Assembly: GCA_013824615.1 (NCBI GenBank) | Contig: PNOC01000004.1 | Span: 32,031 to 96,030 of the forward strand | Direction: 5' to 3' | Source of the DNA: Thermodesulfovibrio sp. | GTDB lineage: Bacteria > Nitrospirota > Thermodesulfovibrionia > Thermodesulfovibrionales > UBA6898 | DNA: 64,000 bases | Shown: one piece after another, positions 43,669 to 53,224 of the stretch | Layout: the number at the start of each line of letters is the position of its first letter | Numbering within the stretch: the stretch's first letter is position 1 | Notes under the pieces: generated by a model | Database searches by the model: none | What the model saw: the letters and a program-made list of their open reading frames with translations, nothing else | Told to the model about the DNA's origin: nothing | Made by a program: the position numbers and the translations under genes

Positions 43669-46068
43669 ATGCAACGAAGTCTGAATCTCAGAAGCAAACA
43701 CCTTATGTTCGGCGCACTGATGTTATTGATAGCAGCGTCGCTTTTTGGATGCGGAGGCGGAGACGACGGGGCAACAGGACCGCAGGGACCTGCAGGACCT
43801 CCAGGAGCAGATGGAACAGGTACGGTGAATTTGGCCACCATAAACGCCACTGATATGGCCAACCTCAGGATCAGCGGTGAGGTTACAAGCGTTACGATCG
43901 CAAGCCCGCCTGTTGTTAACTTCAAGATAGTCAATATCGACGGCCTTGGGGTAAAGGGTTTCGGGGCAAAGAATGTTGCAGGGACAGCCCTCAACTATCT
44001 GCGCTTCACCATAGCCAAGCTTGTGCCCGGCACAGCCGGCGGACCTGATGAGTGGGTCAATTACATGGTCACTGCCACCTCCCGTCCGACAACAGAAAAC
44101 AACGGCACACTGGTTGACCACGGAGATGGCACATATACCTATACCTTTGTCAAGAACATAACAGACCCTGCCGTGACCGGCGGCGTCACCTATCAGCCGA
44201 CCCTGACACATCGTCTGGCGATCCAGGTATCAGGCAACATCCCCGGCAGCGCACCTGCAATCCCAATACCGGAGCCGATAAACATCATCCATGATTTCGT
44301 GCCTGCGGGCGGACCGGTAACCACCACGCGCGAGATCACGATCCCGACGGCCTGCAACGACTGCCACGGCAAGATCGGTATCACCACCCCTCACGGCGGC
44401 AGAGTCGACACGAGATACTGCGTGGTCTGTCATACTGAACAGCGCGCTATCGGACGCACCGAGGCGACTACCACTGCTACCGGCTACAGCGGCGACACCT
44501 TGATGATCAACGGCAAGGCAGTCGGCAACTTTGTCTCTATGGTCCACAGGATCCATATGGGCAACAAGCTCACCAAGACCGGCTACAATTACGAGGACGT
44601 CCTCTTCAACGATGTCACCTATCCTCAGGACCAGAGAAACTGCCGCAAATGCCACCGGGCAACCCCGGCTACACCGCAGGCAGACAACTGGAAGAACAGG
44701 CCGAGCCGCGTTGCCTGCGGAGCCTGCCATGACAACGTCAACTTCGCAACCGGCGCCAACCATCTCGGCGGGGTAAGAACCGATGACGCACAGTGCCAGG
44801 CATGTCACACTGCTGCTGATATCGAGTCAAACCATACAACTGATAATGCAACGCAGTTCAACCCTGCTGTTCCCGGGGGCGCAGTTAACTTCAAGTACGA
44901 GGTCAGCAGCCTCACCGTCAACGCAAGCAACCAGCCGGTGATCAAGTTCCGCATCCTCTCAGGAGTTGAGGCTGCAACCAAGACCCCGGTTACGTTCCCT
45001 GCCTTTACCGCTGGGGCAACAACTCTGCTGCCAGGCTTTACCGGCAGCCCGAGTTTCCTCGTTGCCTATGCCCGTCCGCAGGACGGTATCACCAGCATGA
45101 TTGACTTCAACAACCTGGGTAAATCTGCTGCCCAGCCGGCCAGTGTCTCTATCCTCAATGTCTGGAACGGCACTGCGGGTACTCTGGCAGGTCCTGACAG
45201 CACCGGTGTTTACACGGCAACACTGACGTCTTCAGCAGCAGCCTTCCCGGCCGGCGCCAAACTCCGCACCGTTGCCCTTCAGGGTTACTTCACCCAGGTC
45301 AGCCCTGCGGTCGCCCGCCACACTATCTCGGCTGTTGCAAACGTGAGCGGCGAGACAAGGCGTTCTATCGTTGACCCGATCAAGTGCGGCAACTGCCATG
45401 AATGGTTTGAAGGCCACGGCGGCAACCGCGTCATAGGGGCAGAGACAACCGGTACTATCGTCTGTACCCTCTGCCATGTTCCAAACCTCACGACCAGTGG
45501 TCGCGGTGGCGACCCGGCCAACATGTCTGCTGCTGATAAGGCCAGGATGACAGCTGACGGGTATAACCCGGCAGATCCGTCGACCTACCCTGAGGCAACC
45601 GACAACTTCAAGGATATGATCCACGGGATCCATTCTGCGCACTTCAGAGGCGAGGAGTTCCCGTTCCAGTTCGTCCGCGACAGGGGCACAAGCGGACTCT
45701 TCTATTACAACTGGAGTGAAGTGAAATTCCCCGGTGTCCTGAACACCTGCCTGACCTGCCACAAGCCCGGCACGTTCGGCACCATTCCTGCAGGTGCACT
45801 GGCAACTGCTATTATCACAAAGGGCGCAGCTGGGACGACCGTTGCACAGGGCCGCGCAAGCGTACCGAACGCAAACGACATCGTTTCAACCCCGTGGTCT
45901 GCGACCTGCGTTCACTGCCATGCCTCAGCCAATGCTGGCGCCCATATGACAGCGAACGGCGGACTGCTGAATGTACCGCGCAGCAGCACAACCGGTTATA
46001 CCGGCGAACAGTGCGACATATGTCATAGCGCCGGCAAGGTGGCTGATATAACCACTATTCATAAGTAG
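43669..46068 (+). CDS. OmcA/MtrC-family decaheme c-type cytochrome lipoprotein
   Basis: A 799-residue exported lipoprotein: signal peptide with lipobox LFGC (C28). A collagen-like Gly-X-Y stretch follows (GPQGPAGPPGADG, residues 38-50). Ten CXXCH motifs are visible in two groups, with a beta-domain before and between (NDCH, VVCH, RKCH, GACH, QACH; then GNCH, TLCH, LTCH, VHCH, DICH). This two-pentaheme layout is that of surface cytochromes which pass electrons to metals or electrodes. AAGGAG precedes the ATG. It is transcribed alone, from a sigma-54 promoter to a double hairpin. Confidence 0.93.
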   Translation: MQRSLNLRSKHLMFGALMLLIAASLFGCGGGDDGATGPQGPAGPPGADGTGTVNLATINATDMANLRISGEVTSVTIASPPVVNFKIVNIDGLGVKGFGAKNVAGTALNYLRFTIAKLVPGTAGGPDEWVNYMVTATSRPTTENNGTLVDHGDGTYTYTFVKNITDPAVTGGVTYQPTLTHRLAIQVSGNIPGSAPAIPIPEPINIIHDFVPAGGPVTTTREITIPTACNDCHGKIGITTPHGGRVDTRYCVVCHTEQRAIGRTEATTTATGYSGDTLMINGKAVGNFVSMVHRIHMGNKLTKTGYNYEDVLFNDVTYPQDQRNCRKCHRATPATPQADNWKNRPSRVACGACHDNVNFATGANHLGGVRTDDAQCQACHTAADIESNHTTDNATQFNPAVPGGAVNFKYEVSSLTVNASNQPVIKFRILSGVEAATKTPVTFPAFTAGATTLLPGFTGSPSFLVAYARPQDGITSMIDFNNLGKSAAQPASVSILNVWNGTAGTLAGPDSTGVYTATLTSSAAAFPAGAKLRTVALQGYFTQVSPAVARHTISAVANVSGETRRSIVDPIKCGNCHEWFEGHGGNRVIGAETTGTIVCTLCHVPNLTTSGRGGDPANMSAADKARMTADGYNPADPSTYPEATDNFKDMIHGIHSAHFRGEEFPFQFVRDRGTSGLFYYNWSEVKFPGVLNTCLTCHKPGTFGTIPAGALATAIITKGAAGTTVAQGRASVPNANDIVSTPWSATCVHCHASANAGAHMTANGGLLNVPRSSTTGYTGEQCDICHSAGKVADITTIHK

Positions 46069-46094
46069 GAGTGCAGTCATATTAACCCTTAACA

Positions 46095-46180
46095 GAAGCT
46101 GCCGTGGAGGATTAAAAACCCTCCGCGGCAGCTTCATAAAACAGAGCAAAAAAAACGGACCCGGGTGGGTCCGTTTTTTT
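46095..46180 (+). terminator. Double terminator after the decaheme cytochrome
   Basis: The first hairpin is GAAGCTGCCGTGGAGG (46095-46110) with CCTCCGCGGCAGCTTC (46120-46135), one G-C/T mismatch pair. The second is AACGGACCC (46154-46162) with GGGTCCGTT (46167-46175) followed by TTTTT. Confidence 0.85.
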
Positions 46181-46293
46181 GTATGATCAATTACCCAAGG
46201 AAAATTTATAACTGGAAAAAAAAGTTGCAAACATCAACAATTCATATTAAAGTTGTAATAACTGTCATTATTACTTAAAATCAAAGAGTTTAC

Positions 46294-46314
46294 TTGACAT
46301 TAAATATATTTAAT
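46294..46314 (+). promoter_or_regulatory. TTGACA box overlapping a 16-bp palindrome
   Basis: TTGACA (46294-46299) runs into the perfect palindrome ATTAAATATATTTAAT (46299-46314). No convincing -10 box follows at 17 nt, so this is more likely an operator than a complete promoter. The remaining 46181-46478 shows nothing else clear. Confidence 0.35.
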
Positions 46315-46478
46315 AACAGCGAATCTGCCGCTGACACAATGCATTGATTCATTCGTGTATTGCGGGAATTCATAAACAGGACATAGATTCAGAAATGATA
46401 ACTTTTAATTGGAAAGGGGTGGTAATAAGACTCTTCTGGCGTCGAACAAACTATCAAGGGACATGAAAGGAGGATTCA

Positions 46479-47702
46479 ATGCAGTGTAAGATGCGATGGA
46501 CGTATTTGATTGCTATGCTGTTTGTATTTGCACTGACGCTGCCGGCGTCTGCCACAGCGGAGCCGGTCAAGGTCAGCGGATCGACCCAGTTCCTGTGGGG
46601 GGATGACCTGACAGGCGAAGGCCAGGCTACAATCGCCCAGTACCTGCGCTTCAGCTACAACCCGGAGAAGAAGAATTTTTCTGCCGCAGGCTATGGAAGG
46701 TTCACCAAGGACATCGAAAGCGGATCTATCAGGGACAACAACTTCAACGTGAGGCTTTACTATCTGTATCTTGATTACAGCCCCATTGAACAGATCTCGA
46801 TGAGGTTGGGAAGGCAGTATGTAAACTTCTCAGCCGGCTCGTCGCTGATGGACGGGGCAACCGTCAATGTCAACAAGATTGGACCTCTGGGAGTGACCGT
46901 CGCTGCAGGACGCGACCTTGTCTACAGCCTGGATTCCGAGATGTCGAAGCCGGGCAATGTCTTCGCCGGTATCGACATTCACCTGCAGGACGTAAAGAAC
47001 ACGCAGTTGGGCGTCAGCTATGTCAGAAAATATGACCAGAAAGACCTCAGCCGCGAAGAATTCGGGATGAACTTCAGGTATATCTATAAATGGGTCAGCC
47101 CCTATGCAGAGCTGAAGTATGACCGTTTGTCAAAGGCATTTGACGAGGCCACTCTGGGTATCGACCTGTTTCCGATGAATAACCTGTCGGTGAAGGCCGA
47201 ATTTTATCATTCTTACCCGACCTTTGACTCCACCTCAATCTTCAGTGTCTTTGCAGTCGATAAGTTCCGTGAATATCTCCTTAACGTTGAATACAGCCTG
47301 CCGAAGGCACCGGTCAGCGTCTTTGGCCAGTATAAGAGGCAGACGTATGAAGACGATTCAAATGCCGATGTCTTTGCTCTCGGCGCCAGGTTCTTCCCCA
47401 CCGACCGGTTGACACTCAGTGCGTCAGTTGACTATCGTCACGGGTACGAGGACAAGGACTGGGGCTTCGAGATCATGGGCGACTACAAAATCAACAAAAA
47501 GTTCCTCGTGGCAGCAGGGATGCAGCACAATGCGTACCAGCGGCCTGATGATGAAGGCAACAGATCTGCCCAACGGTATTGGGTTGGCGGCAAATGGCAG
47601 GCAACCCAGAATATGGGCGTCACTGCACGTCTGGAAGGCAATGCCAATGAAAACTTCAGCCACCGCATGCTCGGTCGTTTAGCGTTGGACTGGAACCTAT
47701 AG
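46479..47702 (+). CDS. Outer-membrane porin-like beta-barrel protein
   Basis: A 407-residue protein with signal peptide (about 1-27, cleavage near ATAEP). The rest is alternating amphipathic strands rich in Tyr, Phe and Gly (LRFSYNPEKKNFSAAGYGRF, VRLYYLYLDYSPIEQISMRL), ending DWNL. About 16-18 strands are expected. It is followed by two multiheme cytochromes, suggesting a porin-cytochrome conduit through the outer membrane (inference). It shows no MtrB-type N-terminal CXXC. GAAAGGAGG precedes the ATG. Confidence 0.85.
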   Translation: MQCKMRWTYLIAMLFVFALTLPASATAEPVKVSGSTQFLWGDDLTGEGQATIAQYLRFSYNPEKKNFSAAGYGRFTKDIESGSIRDNNFNVRLYYLYLDYSPIEQISMRLGRQYVNFSAGSSLMDGATVNVNKIGPLGVTVAAGRDLVYSLDSEMSKPGNVFAGIDIHLQDVKNTQLGVSYVRKYDQKDLSREEFGMNFRYIYKWVSPYAELKYDRLSKAFDEATLGIDLFPMNNLSVKAEFYHSYPTFDSTSIFSVFAVDKFREYLLNVEYSLPKAPVSVFGQYKRQTYEDDSNADVFALGARFFPTDRLTLSASVDYRHGYEDKDWGFEIMGDYKINKKFLVAAGMQHNAYQRPDDEGNRSAQRYWVGGKWQATQNMGVTARLEGNANENFSHRMLGRLALDWNL

Positions 47703-47715
47703 GAAAGGAGGGACA

Positions 47716-48486
47716 ATGACAAGAAAAATACACATACTGACGATTGTGACCGTCATGCTCGGTCTGGTCGCTTTTGCGTGGGCTGCTACCTCGCATAAAG
47801 ACTATGCCGAGATGAAAATTAAGGAATGCAACGAATGCCATCAATCATCCGGCGCCAGGCCGAACCATGGTGAATTCTGGCTCAATGAACACAAGCTTGC
47901 GGCCAACAACCAGGGCAATAACTGTAAAGACTGCCACCAGCAGTCCTTCTGTCTGGACTGTCACAAGGGCGGCGGCATCGACCGCAACCTGCATGTCTCA
48001 AACTCAGGTCCTGACTATATGCCGAGTACCCACCGGACCGACTTCAAGGAGATGCATCCCCTGAAGGCCAAAGAAGACGGCAGATCCTGCCTGCGCTGCC
48101 ACGACAGCAAGCGATTCTGCACCGAGTGCCACAGCAAGTTTAAGAGGGATGACCTGCAGGTGTTGTCCCACAGAAGAGGATGGACTGACCTGGACCTGAA
48201 GGCAGGGGGGCCAAACCACTCACTATTCACCCCGGCCATGTGCCAGGCCTGCCACAATAACAGTATTCTGCCGAAGAACCAGTGGTCAGGCGAGCATGCC
48301 AGAGAAGCCCGCAAGAACCTTTCGACCTGTCAGACCTGCCATGCCGACGGGGCTGTCTGTATGAAGTGCCACAGCGCGGTCAGCGGACTGAAGATCAACC
48401 CTCACCCGAGAAACTGGTCTAAGGTCTCAGGCAGACTGAGAAGTGCAAGCAATAACAGAACATGCGTTAAATGTCATCTAAACTAA
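47716..48486 (+). CDS. Periplasmic nonaheme c-type cytochrome
   Basis: A 256-residue protein with a cleavable signal peptide (residues 1-23, no lipobox). Nine CXXCH motifs: CNECH, CKDCH, CLDCH, CLRCH, CTECH, CQACH, CQTCH, CMKCH and CVKCH. One heme per about 26 residues suggests a wire-like periplasmic or barrel-inserted carrier, comparable in role to MtrA. GAAAGGAGGG precedes the ATG, 13 nt after the porin. Confidence 0.92.
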   Translation: MTRKIHILTIVTVMLGLVAFAWAATSHKDYAEMKIKECNECHQSSGARPNHGEFWLNEHKLAANNQGNNCKDCHQQSFCLDCHKGGGIDRNLHVSNSGPDYMPSTHRTDFKEMHPLKAKEDGRSCLRCHDSKRFCTECHSKFKRDDLQVLSHRRGWTDLDLKAGGPNHSLFTPAMCQACHNNSILPKNQWSGEHAREARKNLSTCQTCHADGAVCMKCHSAVSGLKINPHPRNWSKVSGRLRSASNNRTCVKCHLN

Positions 48487-48504
48487 TTAAGGAGGAACTA
48501 TAAC

Positions 48505-50382
48505 ATGGTAAAACGATTCATCAGTATCAGTTTATGCATCATGGCTCTGGTCGCCCTGCCGTTTATCGTCGGCTGCGGCTCAGGATCAAAGGAAGGTGCT
48601 ACACAAATCACGGTTGAAGAACCCGGATTAACAGGCGTTGCTACCTGCAGCAACTGTCATCCAATCCAGACAGGCGACTGGAAGGACGGGGGCCATACAA
48701 ACAGAAACGACATGCCGACATATGCAATAATCGGGGCAGTGGGAAGCTCTGAGTGCAGAGAATGCCACGACCCGAATAACGAAGGAAGTTCGATGAACGA
48801 AGTCCTGGGCGGTAACTTTAACTCACGGCCGGTAAATGGCTGCGAGACCTGCCACGGCAACGGCGGCAACCACTTTGGCCTCGGGCCGATTGCCAAGTAC
48901 CGTATTGCAAAGAGCGACTTTGCAGGAAGCCAGTTCATGACCTGTAACGCATGCCACCGGCTTCTTGATAAGACAACAGGCGCTATCATGCCTACGGGTC
49001 AGCATGCTACAAATACGATGCAGTTGAACCACCTTGGAACAGCCGGAAGCTGGACAGGGCCTGGCGGTATAAACGTGAAGAATGTCACCGGCTATGCCAT
49101 TGACCCGAAGAACAACCATGCCTGCTCCAACTGCCACAATCCGCATTCCGTCAAAATCGAAATCAACAAGCAGTGGGCCGCCTCCCGTCATGCTGACAAG
49201 ACAGCAGCAGGCGCATGGGCACATTACAACTGGAGCCAGAGAGCAGACTGCCAGCGCTGCCACACGGCAACAGGCTATGCCGCCTTTGCAGCCAAGAACG
49301 AGGCCGGCCTTCCCTATGTAGCTGCCACTGATGCACCGGTTAAGGCGGATGTCAATTGGAAGCCGGAGATGCTTGCCTGCAACGGCTGCCATACCACCAA
49401 CTATGCTGGCGGCCTGAGAAACCCCAAGGCGATTAAAGCCGATTATGGCGCAGGAGCGGTCTCTTTTCAGTTCCCGGATGTCAGCAATTCCAACATCTGT
49501 ATGGCCTGCCATACGGGCCGTGAAAACGGTGATACCATTAAGGCGAGTACCGGCAACTTTACCAACCTCGGGTTTATCAACTCTCATTATCTGACCGCAG
49601 GCGCCCTGGTCTTTGCAGCAGGCGGCTACGAGTATGCAGGAAGAGACTATGCCAATGTCTCAGGATTCCGGCATGATGATATCGGGATAGACAACTACCG
49701 TGATACAGGCACACAGGGTCCTTGCGTCGCCTGCCATATGGCTTACAATACTGACGGCAAGAAGCATACCTTCCTGCCGGTCACTGTTGAGCGCAACGAT
49801 CCCGGCAATGTGCACAAGATCACCAAAATCACGTCGATCACCAGCTCTGTATGCGTACGGTGCCATGACGATATGACCCCTGAGGTCATGGAAGAGCAGC
49901 GACTCCTCCGCGATGAGTCGCTTGAGGCACTTGCAGCCGAGCTGAACAACCGCGGCATCTTTTTCGGAGAGGCATACCCGTACTTCTACACGAAAGCGTT
50001 TGACGCAGCGTATGTAGAAGCAGGTTTATGCAGCAAGAACACTGCGGTCAGGAACTGGCAGTTAGGCGGAACAACTGCCTTCACCTATAATGCAACGTCA
50101 AAGGCCTGCACACCTGCAGTTGGCGTGACAGGGGCTGCCGGAAGCGGCAAGGACGTGATGGGCGCTGCCTTCAACTTCAATATCCTGGAGCACGATCCTG
50201 GTTCTTTTGTGCATAACAGACGATATGCACGGAGACTCATCTATGATTCGATCGACTATCTTGATGACGGAATCCTGAATGACTCTGTCAAGGCCACTCT
50301 TGACGGGCCGAGACATGCAGGCAAACCGTATCAGGCCGGCGCAAAGAGCTGGGTCCTCAGCTCTACCGGCGGACGTCGCTAG
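48505..50382 (+). CDS. Decaheme c-type cytochrome lipoprotein
   Basis: A 625-residue lipoprotein with lipobox FIVGC (C24). Ten CXXCH motifs run from residue 49 (CSNCH) to about residue 453 (CVRCH), spread over 400 residues. The last 170 residues lack hemes. This resembles large outer-membrane cytochromes of metal reducers. It is the last gene of the porin-cytochrome operon, 18 nt after the nonaheme gene, and is followed by a strong terminator. Possible partner for the separate decaheme protein at 43669. Confidence 0.93.
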   Translation: MVKRFISISLCIMALVALPFIVGCGSGSKEGATQITVEEPGLTGVATCSNCHPIQTGDWKDGGHTNRNDMPTYAIIGAVGSSECRECHDPNNEGSSMNEVLGGNFNSRPVNGCETCHGNGGNHFGLGPIAKYRIAKSDFAGSQFMTCNACHRLLDKTTGAIMPTGQHATNTMQLNHLGTAGSWTGPGGINVKNVTGYAIDPKNNHACSNCHNPHSVKIEINKQWAASRHADKTAAGAWAHYNWSQRADCQRCHTATGYAAFAAKNEAGLPYVAATDAPVKADVNWKPEMLACNGCHTTNYAGGLRNPKAIKADYGAGAVSFQFPDVSNSNICMACHTGRENGDTIKASTGNFTNLGFINSHYLTAGALVFAAGGYEYAGRDYANVSGFRHDDIGIDNYRDTGTQGPCVACHMAYNTDGKKHTFLPVTVERNDPGNVHKITKITSITSSVCVRCHDDMTPEVMEEQRLLRDESLEALAAELNNRGIFFGEAYPYFYTKAFDAAYVEAGLCSKNTAVRNWQLGGTTAFTYNATSKACTPAVGVTGAAGSGKDVMGAAFNFNILEHDPGSFVHNRRYARRLIYDSIDYLDDGILNDSVKATLDGPRHAGKPYQAGAKSWVLSSTGGRR

Positions 50383-50404
50383 AACAGCAGCAGGAAGCAG
50401 AAAA

Positions 50405-50434
50405 GGCCCCGGAGAAATCCGGGGCCTTTTTTTT
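50405..50434 (+). terminator. Strong Rho-independent terminator of the porin-cytochrome operon
   Basis: GGCCCCGG and CCGGGGCC form an 8-bp perfect stem around AGAAAT, followed by eight T. Confidence 0.93.
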
Positions 50435-50472
50435 CGCCCATTTATGCAGCATACCTTTTATAATAATCAATC

Positions 50473-51729
50473 ATGAAGGATATGCTCGGCCGCGAAAACA
50501 TAATCACTGCAGAAAAGGCTCTGGATCTTGTCCTGCAGGGGCTGCCTGAAAGAGCAATACCGGTGGCAGTTCTGGAACTTGACGAGGCACTCGGAAGGAT
50601 ACTGGCTGCCGATATCGTTGCGGCAGAAGACCTCCCCCCCTTTGCGCGCTCCACGGTGGACGGCTTTGCAGTGAAGGCCGCTGATACCTTCGGTGCTTCG
50701 GACACCATGCCGGCATATCTTGATCTTGACGGTGAGGTCTTCATGGGACAGGCTGCCGACATGGTTTTGCATAAAGGATGCGCAGTGAAAATACCTACCG
50801 GCGGCATGCTCCCGGAAGGTGCCGATGCCGTCGTCATGCTGGAGCATGTCCAGGCCGTGGACACCGTGATGCTCGAAATCATGAAGACCGCCGGACCTGG
50901 CGCAAATGTGATACAACCAGGTGAAGATGCAATGAAAGGCTCGACGGTCCTGAAGAAAGGACATTGGATGAGACCACAGGATATCGGAGCCTGCGCGGGT
51001 ATCGGTGTTACGAATATAACTGCCTTTGAAAAGCCGGTCGTCTCTATCATCTCCACAGGGGATGAGATAATCCCCCCCACCTCAACCCCGAACGTTGGTC
51101 AAATCAGAGATGTAAACTCCTATTTACTGAAGGGACTGATCACCGGCGCAGGCGGTAAGGCTTTAAGAAAAGGGATCTTCCGGGACGACTATGATCAGAT
51201 CCGCACTGCAGTAGAAGAGTCGATGAAAGATTCTGACCTTGTGCTGGTATCAGGCGGGACCTCTGTAGGGACCAAAGACCTGATAGCCGGCATTATTTCT
51301 GATATCGGCAGCCCCGGGCTGCTTTTTCACGGCATCTCTCTCAAGCCCGGCAAACCCCTCATCGGAGGCATTATAAAGGGTATCCCGGTTTTTGGACTGC
51401 CGGGTCATCCGGCTGCAGTCAGCATCTGCTTCGAACTTTTTATACTTCCCCTGCTGCAACGGCTATCCGGCCGGGATGAGCCGGCCGCCGGAATTTACAA
51501 ACCAGCTGTTTTCGCACGATTGGCAAAAAACATTGCCTCAACACAGGGGCGTGAAGAGCATGTGCGGGTGCAACTGGAAAAACGCGAAGATGGTCTCTGG
51601 GCGGTGCCGGTGATCAGCAAGTCGGGGCTTATCACCACCATGGTCAAAACGGATGGCACCGTCGTCATCCCCCTGAGTCAGAACGGCATTGAACAGGGAA
51701 CCCTTGTAGAAGTCCGGCTCTTTAGATAA
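50473..51729 (+). CDS. moeA: Molybdopterin molybdenumtransferase
   Basis: Inserts molybdate (or tungstate) into adenylated molybdopterin. The 418 residues carry PPFARSTVDGFAVKA near residue 56, STGDEIIPP, LVSGGTSVGTKDL and GLPGHPAAVS. The C-terminal domain IV is complete. There is no Shine-Dalgarno: TATAAT (50459-50464) lies 8 nt before the ATG, so a leaderless transcript is plausible. Its position after the cytochrome operon fits a bacterium with molybdo- or tungstoenzymes. Confidence 0.96.
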   Translation: MKDMLGRENIITAEKALDLVLQGLPERAIPVAVLELDEALGRILAADIVAAEDLPPFARSTVDGFAVKAADTFGASDTMPAYLDLDGEVFMGQAADMVLHKGCAVKIPTGGMLPEGADAVVMLEHVQAVDTVMLEIMKTAGPGANVIQPGEDAMKGSTVLKKGHWMRPQDIGACAGIGVTNITAFEKPVVSIISTGDEIIPPTSTPNVGQIRDVNSYLLKGLITGAGGKALRKGIFRDDYDQIRTAVEESMKDSDLVLVSGGTSVGTKDLIAGIISDIGSPGLLFHGISLKPGKPLIGGIIKGIPVFGLPGHPAAVSICFELFILPLLQRLSGRDEPAAGIYKPAVFARLAKNIASTQGREEHVRVQLEKREDGLWAVPVISKSGLITTMVKTDGTVVIPLSQNGIEQGTLVEVRLFR

Positions 51730-51735
51730 GACGGG

Positions 51736-51900
51736 GGATAAATATTCCATTTTTTGTCTGTCATTCCCGAAGTCCTTAATCGGGAATCCAGCCCTTCGAT
51801 AAACTCAGGGTGACATCTAACTGTCATGGTGAGCTTGTCGAACCATGGATCCCCGGGTCAAGCCCGAGGATGACAAACCTTACTTTATGCACGGACTCTA
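51736..51900. repeat. Dispersed palindromic repeat, copy D
   Basis: It has three modules: GTCATTCCCGAAG...CGGGAATCCA, CCTTCGATAAACTCAGGGTG...GGTGAGCTTGTCGAACCATGG, and GGATCCCCGGGTCAAGCCCG. The right end (TTTATGCACGGACTCTAAAT) is a diverged form of the copy-A terminal repeat and supplies the stop codon of the adjacent HDOD gene. Confidence 0.8.
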
Positions 51901-53169
51901 AATAAGACTGCTGACCGTGTCCTTGACCGAGTCCAGTTCCTCCAGTATCTCCTGCAACTGCTCATCGGAAATAATCCTCAGTTCACCCTGAAGGCAGCCT
52001 TCAACATAGCGCCCGTTCGATATAACATCGGCAATATAAATTGCCGCCACGTTCTTCTTGTGGCCGGTAACCAGTTCGGGATTATGGTGGAACTTTATGG
52101 CAAGTTTCACCACCTCTGAGAATTTCCAGGTATCGGCCAAAAGGAAACCGACCTCCTGATGAAACTCTTTGATGATCTTGTTTTTATCATCCTCCGGCAG
52201 GGCATGGTCCGAGAGAAAATTAAGCAGTACCGTTTTGCCGATGTCATGCAGCAGGCCGCAGACAAAGGCCTCTTCGGGATCTATACGTGCTGCGGAAGCT
52301 ATTTTTTTTGATACAAAAGCACAGATCAGACTATGGCGGAGGATCTCCTGGATCTTCTCCGGATTCCGAGGCGCAAAACTGCTCAGGGAATGAACAGCCA
52401 CAATGCTCAGGATCGATTTCAGGCCCATGAAAATGAGCGCCTGCTGGAGAGAGGTGATTTCGTTTTGGGAGGAATAGAAGGCTGAATTCACCACCCTGAG
52501 TATCTTCGAGGTCAGAATCTGGTCGGACATGATAATCTTGACAATTTCCTGGATCGAAAAATCATCGCGCTGCATTGCCTCTTCCAGTTTATGCATGATA
52601 AGAGGCGCCGGCGGGATATCGATATTGCCGGCCGAGATCTGGTTGGAAAGTTCAAGGAGCACATCGGTCGCATCGGTCGCGACCCCCCGTTTTGCCTCAT
52701 CGTACTGCTTGACAGACTGAAATACCAGAAACGATATGCTGAGCTTGACCGGTCCGTTCAGGATAAGCGCCGGAATAATATCGGAAAATTCGAAACTGCC
52801 GTCTTCCCAACCCAATGCATCGGTAAAGATCTTCTCTGCAAGAGACTCTATCAGGGCCTCCAGCTTTTTCTGTTCTATGACCTGCTCAGAAACAAGATAG
52901 CCGGTAAACGGCACTCCCAGCTGCCTGCTCTGGCGCAGCGCGTTTTCGATCTCAGCCGGCCTGACATTACCGACCGCCGCAAAATATTCGCCCAGGCGTT
53001 CTCCCGGCTTCTGGGATGACACGAAGATGATCTTCCCGTCCTGGATATAGAACATCTTGGAGATATCGTGCCGCCTGATCGCCAGAGACCCGGTCTTGCT
53101 GCTGGACTCAGCCCACTGCATGATATCGGGGAGAGACATAAGGCCTATGTCGCCGGTTACTTTTTTCAT
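51898..53169 (-). CDS. DUF4388 plus HDOD signalling protein
   Basis: A 423-residue cytoplasmic protein. Residues 1-130 match the PatA-like/DUF4388 domain (GLMSLPDIMQWAESSSKTGS, FYIQDGKIIFVSS). Residues 190-390 are an HDOD domain (PPAPLIMHKLEEAM, ILRVVNSAFYSS, CGLLHDIGKTVLLNFL), an HD-like fold often lacking phosphodiesterase activity. The stop codon lies in repeat copy D, so the C-terminus may have been altered by insertion. A second HDOD gene is upstream, same strand, 55 nt away or more. Confidence 0.88.
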   Translation of the reverse strand: MKKVTGDIGLMSLPDIMQWAESSSKTGSLAIRRHDISKMFYIQDGKIIFVSSQKPGERLGEYFAAVGNVRPAEIENALRQSRQLGVPFTGYLVSEQVIEQKKLEALIESLAEKIFTDALGWEDGSFEFSDIIPALILNGPVKLSISFLVFQSVKQYDEAKRGVATDATDVLLELSNQISAGNIDIPPAPLIMHKLEEAMQRDDFSIQEIVKIIMSDQILTSKILRVVNSAFYSSQNEITSLQQALIFMGLKSILSIVAVHSLSSFAPRNPEKIQEILRHSLICAFVSKKIASAARIDPEEAFVCGLLHDIGKTVLLNFLSDHALPEDDKNKIIKEFHQEVGFLLADTWKFSEVVKLAIKFHHNPELVTGHKKNVAAIYIADVISNGRYVEGCLQGELRIISDEQLQEILEELDSVKDTVSSLI

Positions 53170-53224
53170 GGCTCAGGTAGAAATAATAAAATGCAGCAGC
53201 ACCGCTTGGCCGGCATTGTATGGT

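Noticed and set aside
43490..43684. Small ORF before the decaheme cytochrome
   Set aside because: It starts on the -24 promoter element itself, overlaps the real start and has no Shine-Dalgarno; the region is better explained as promoter and leader.
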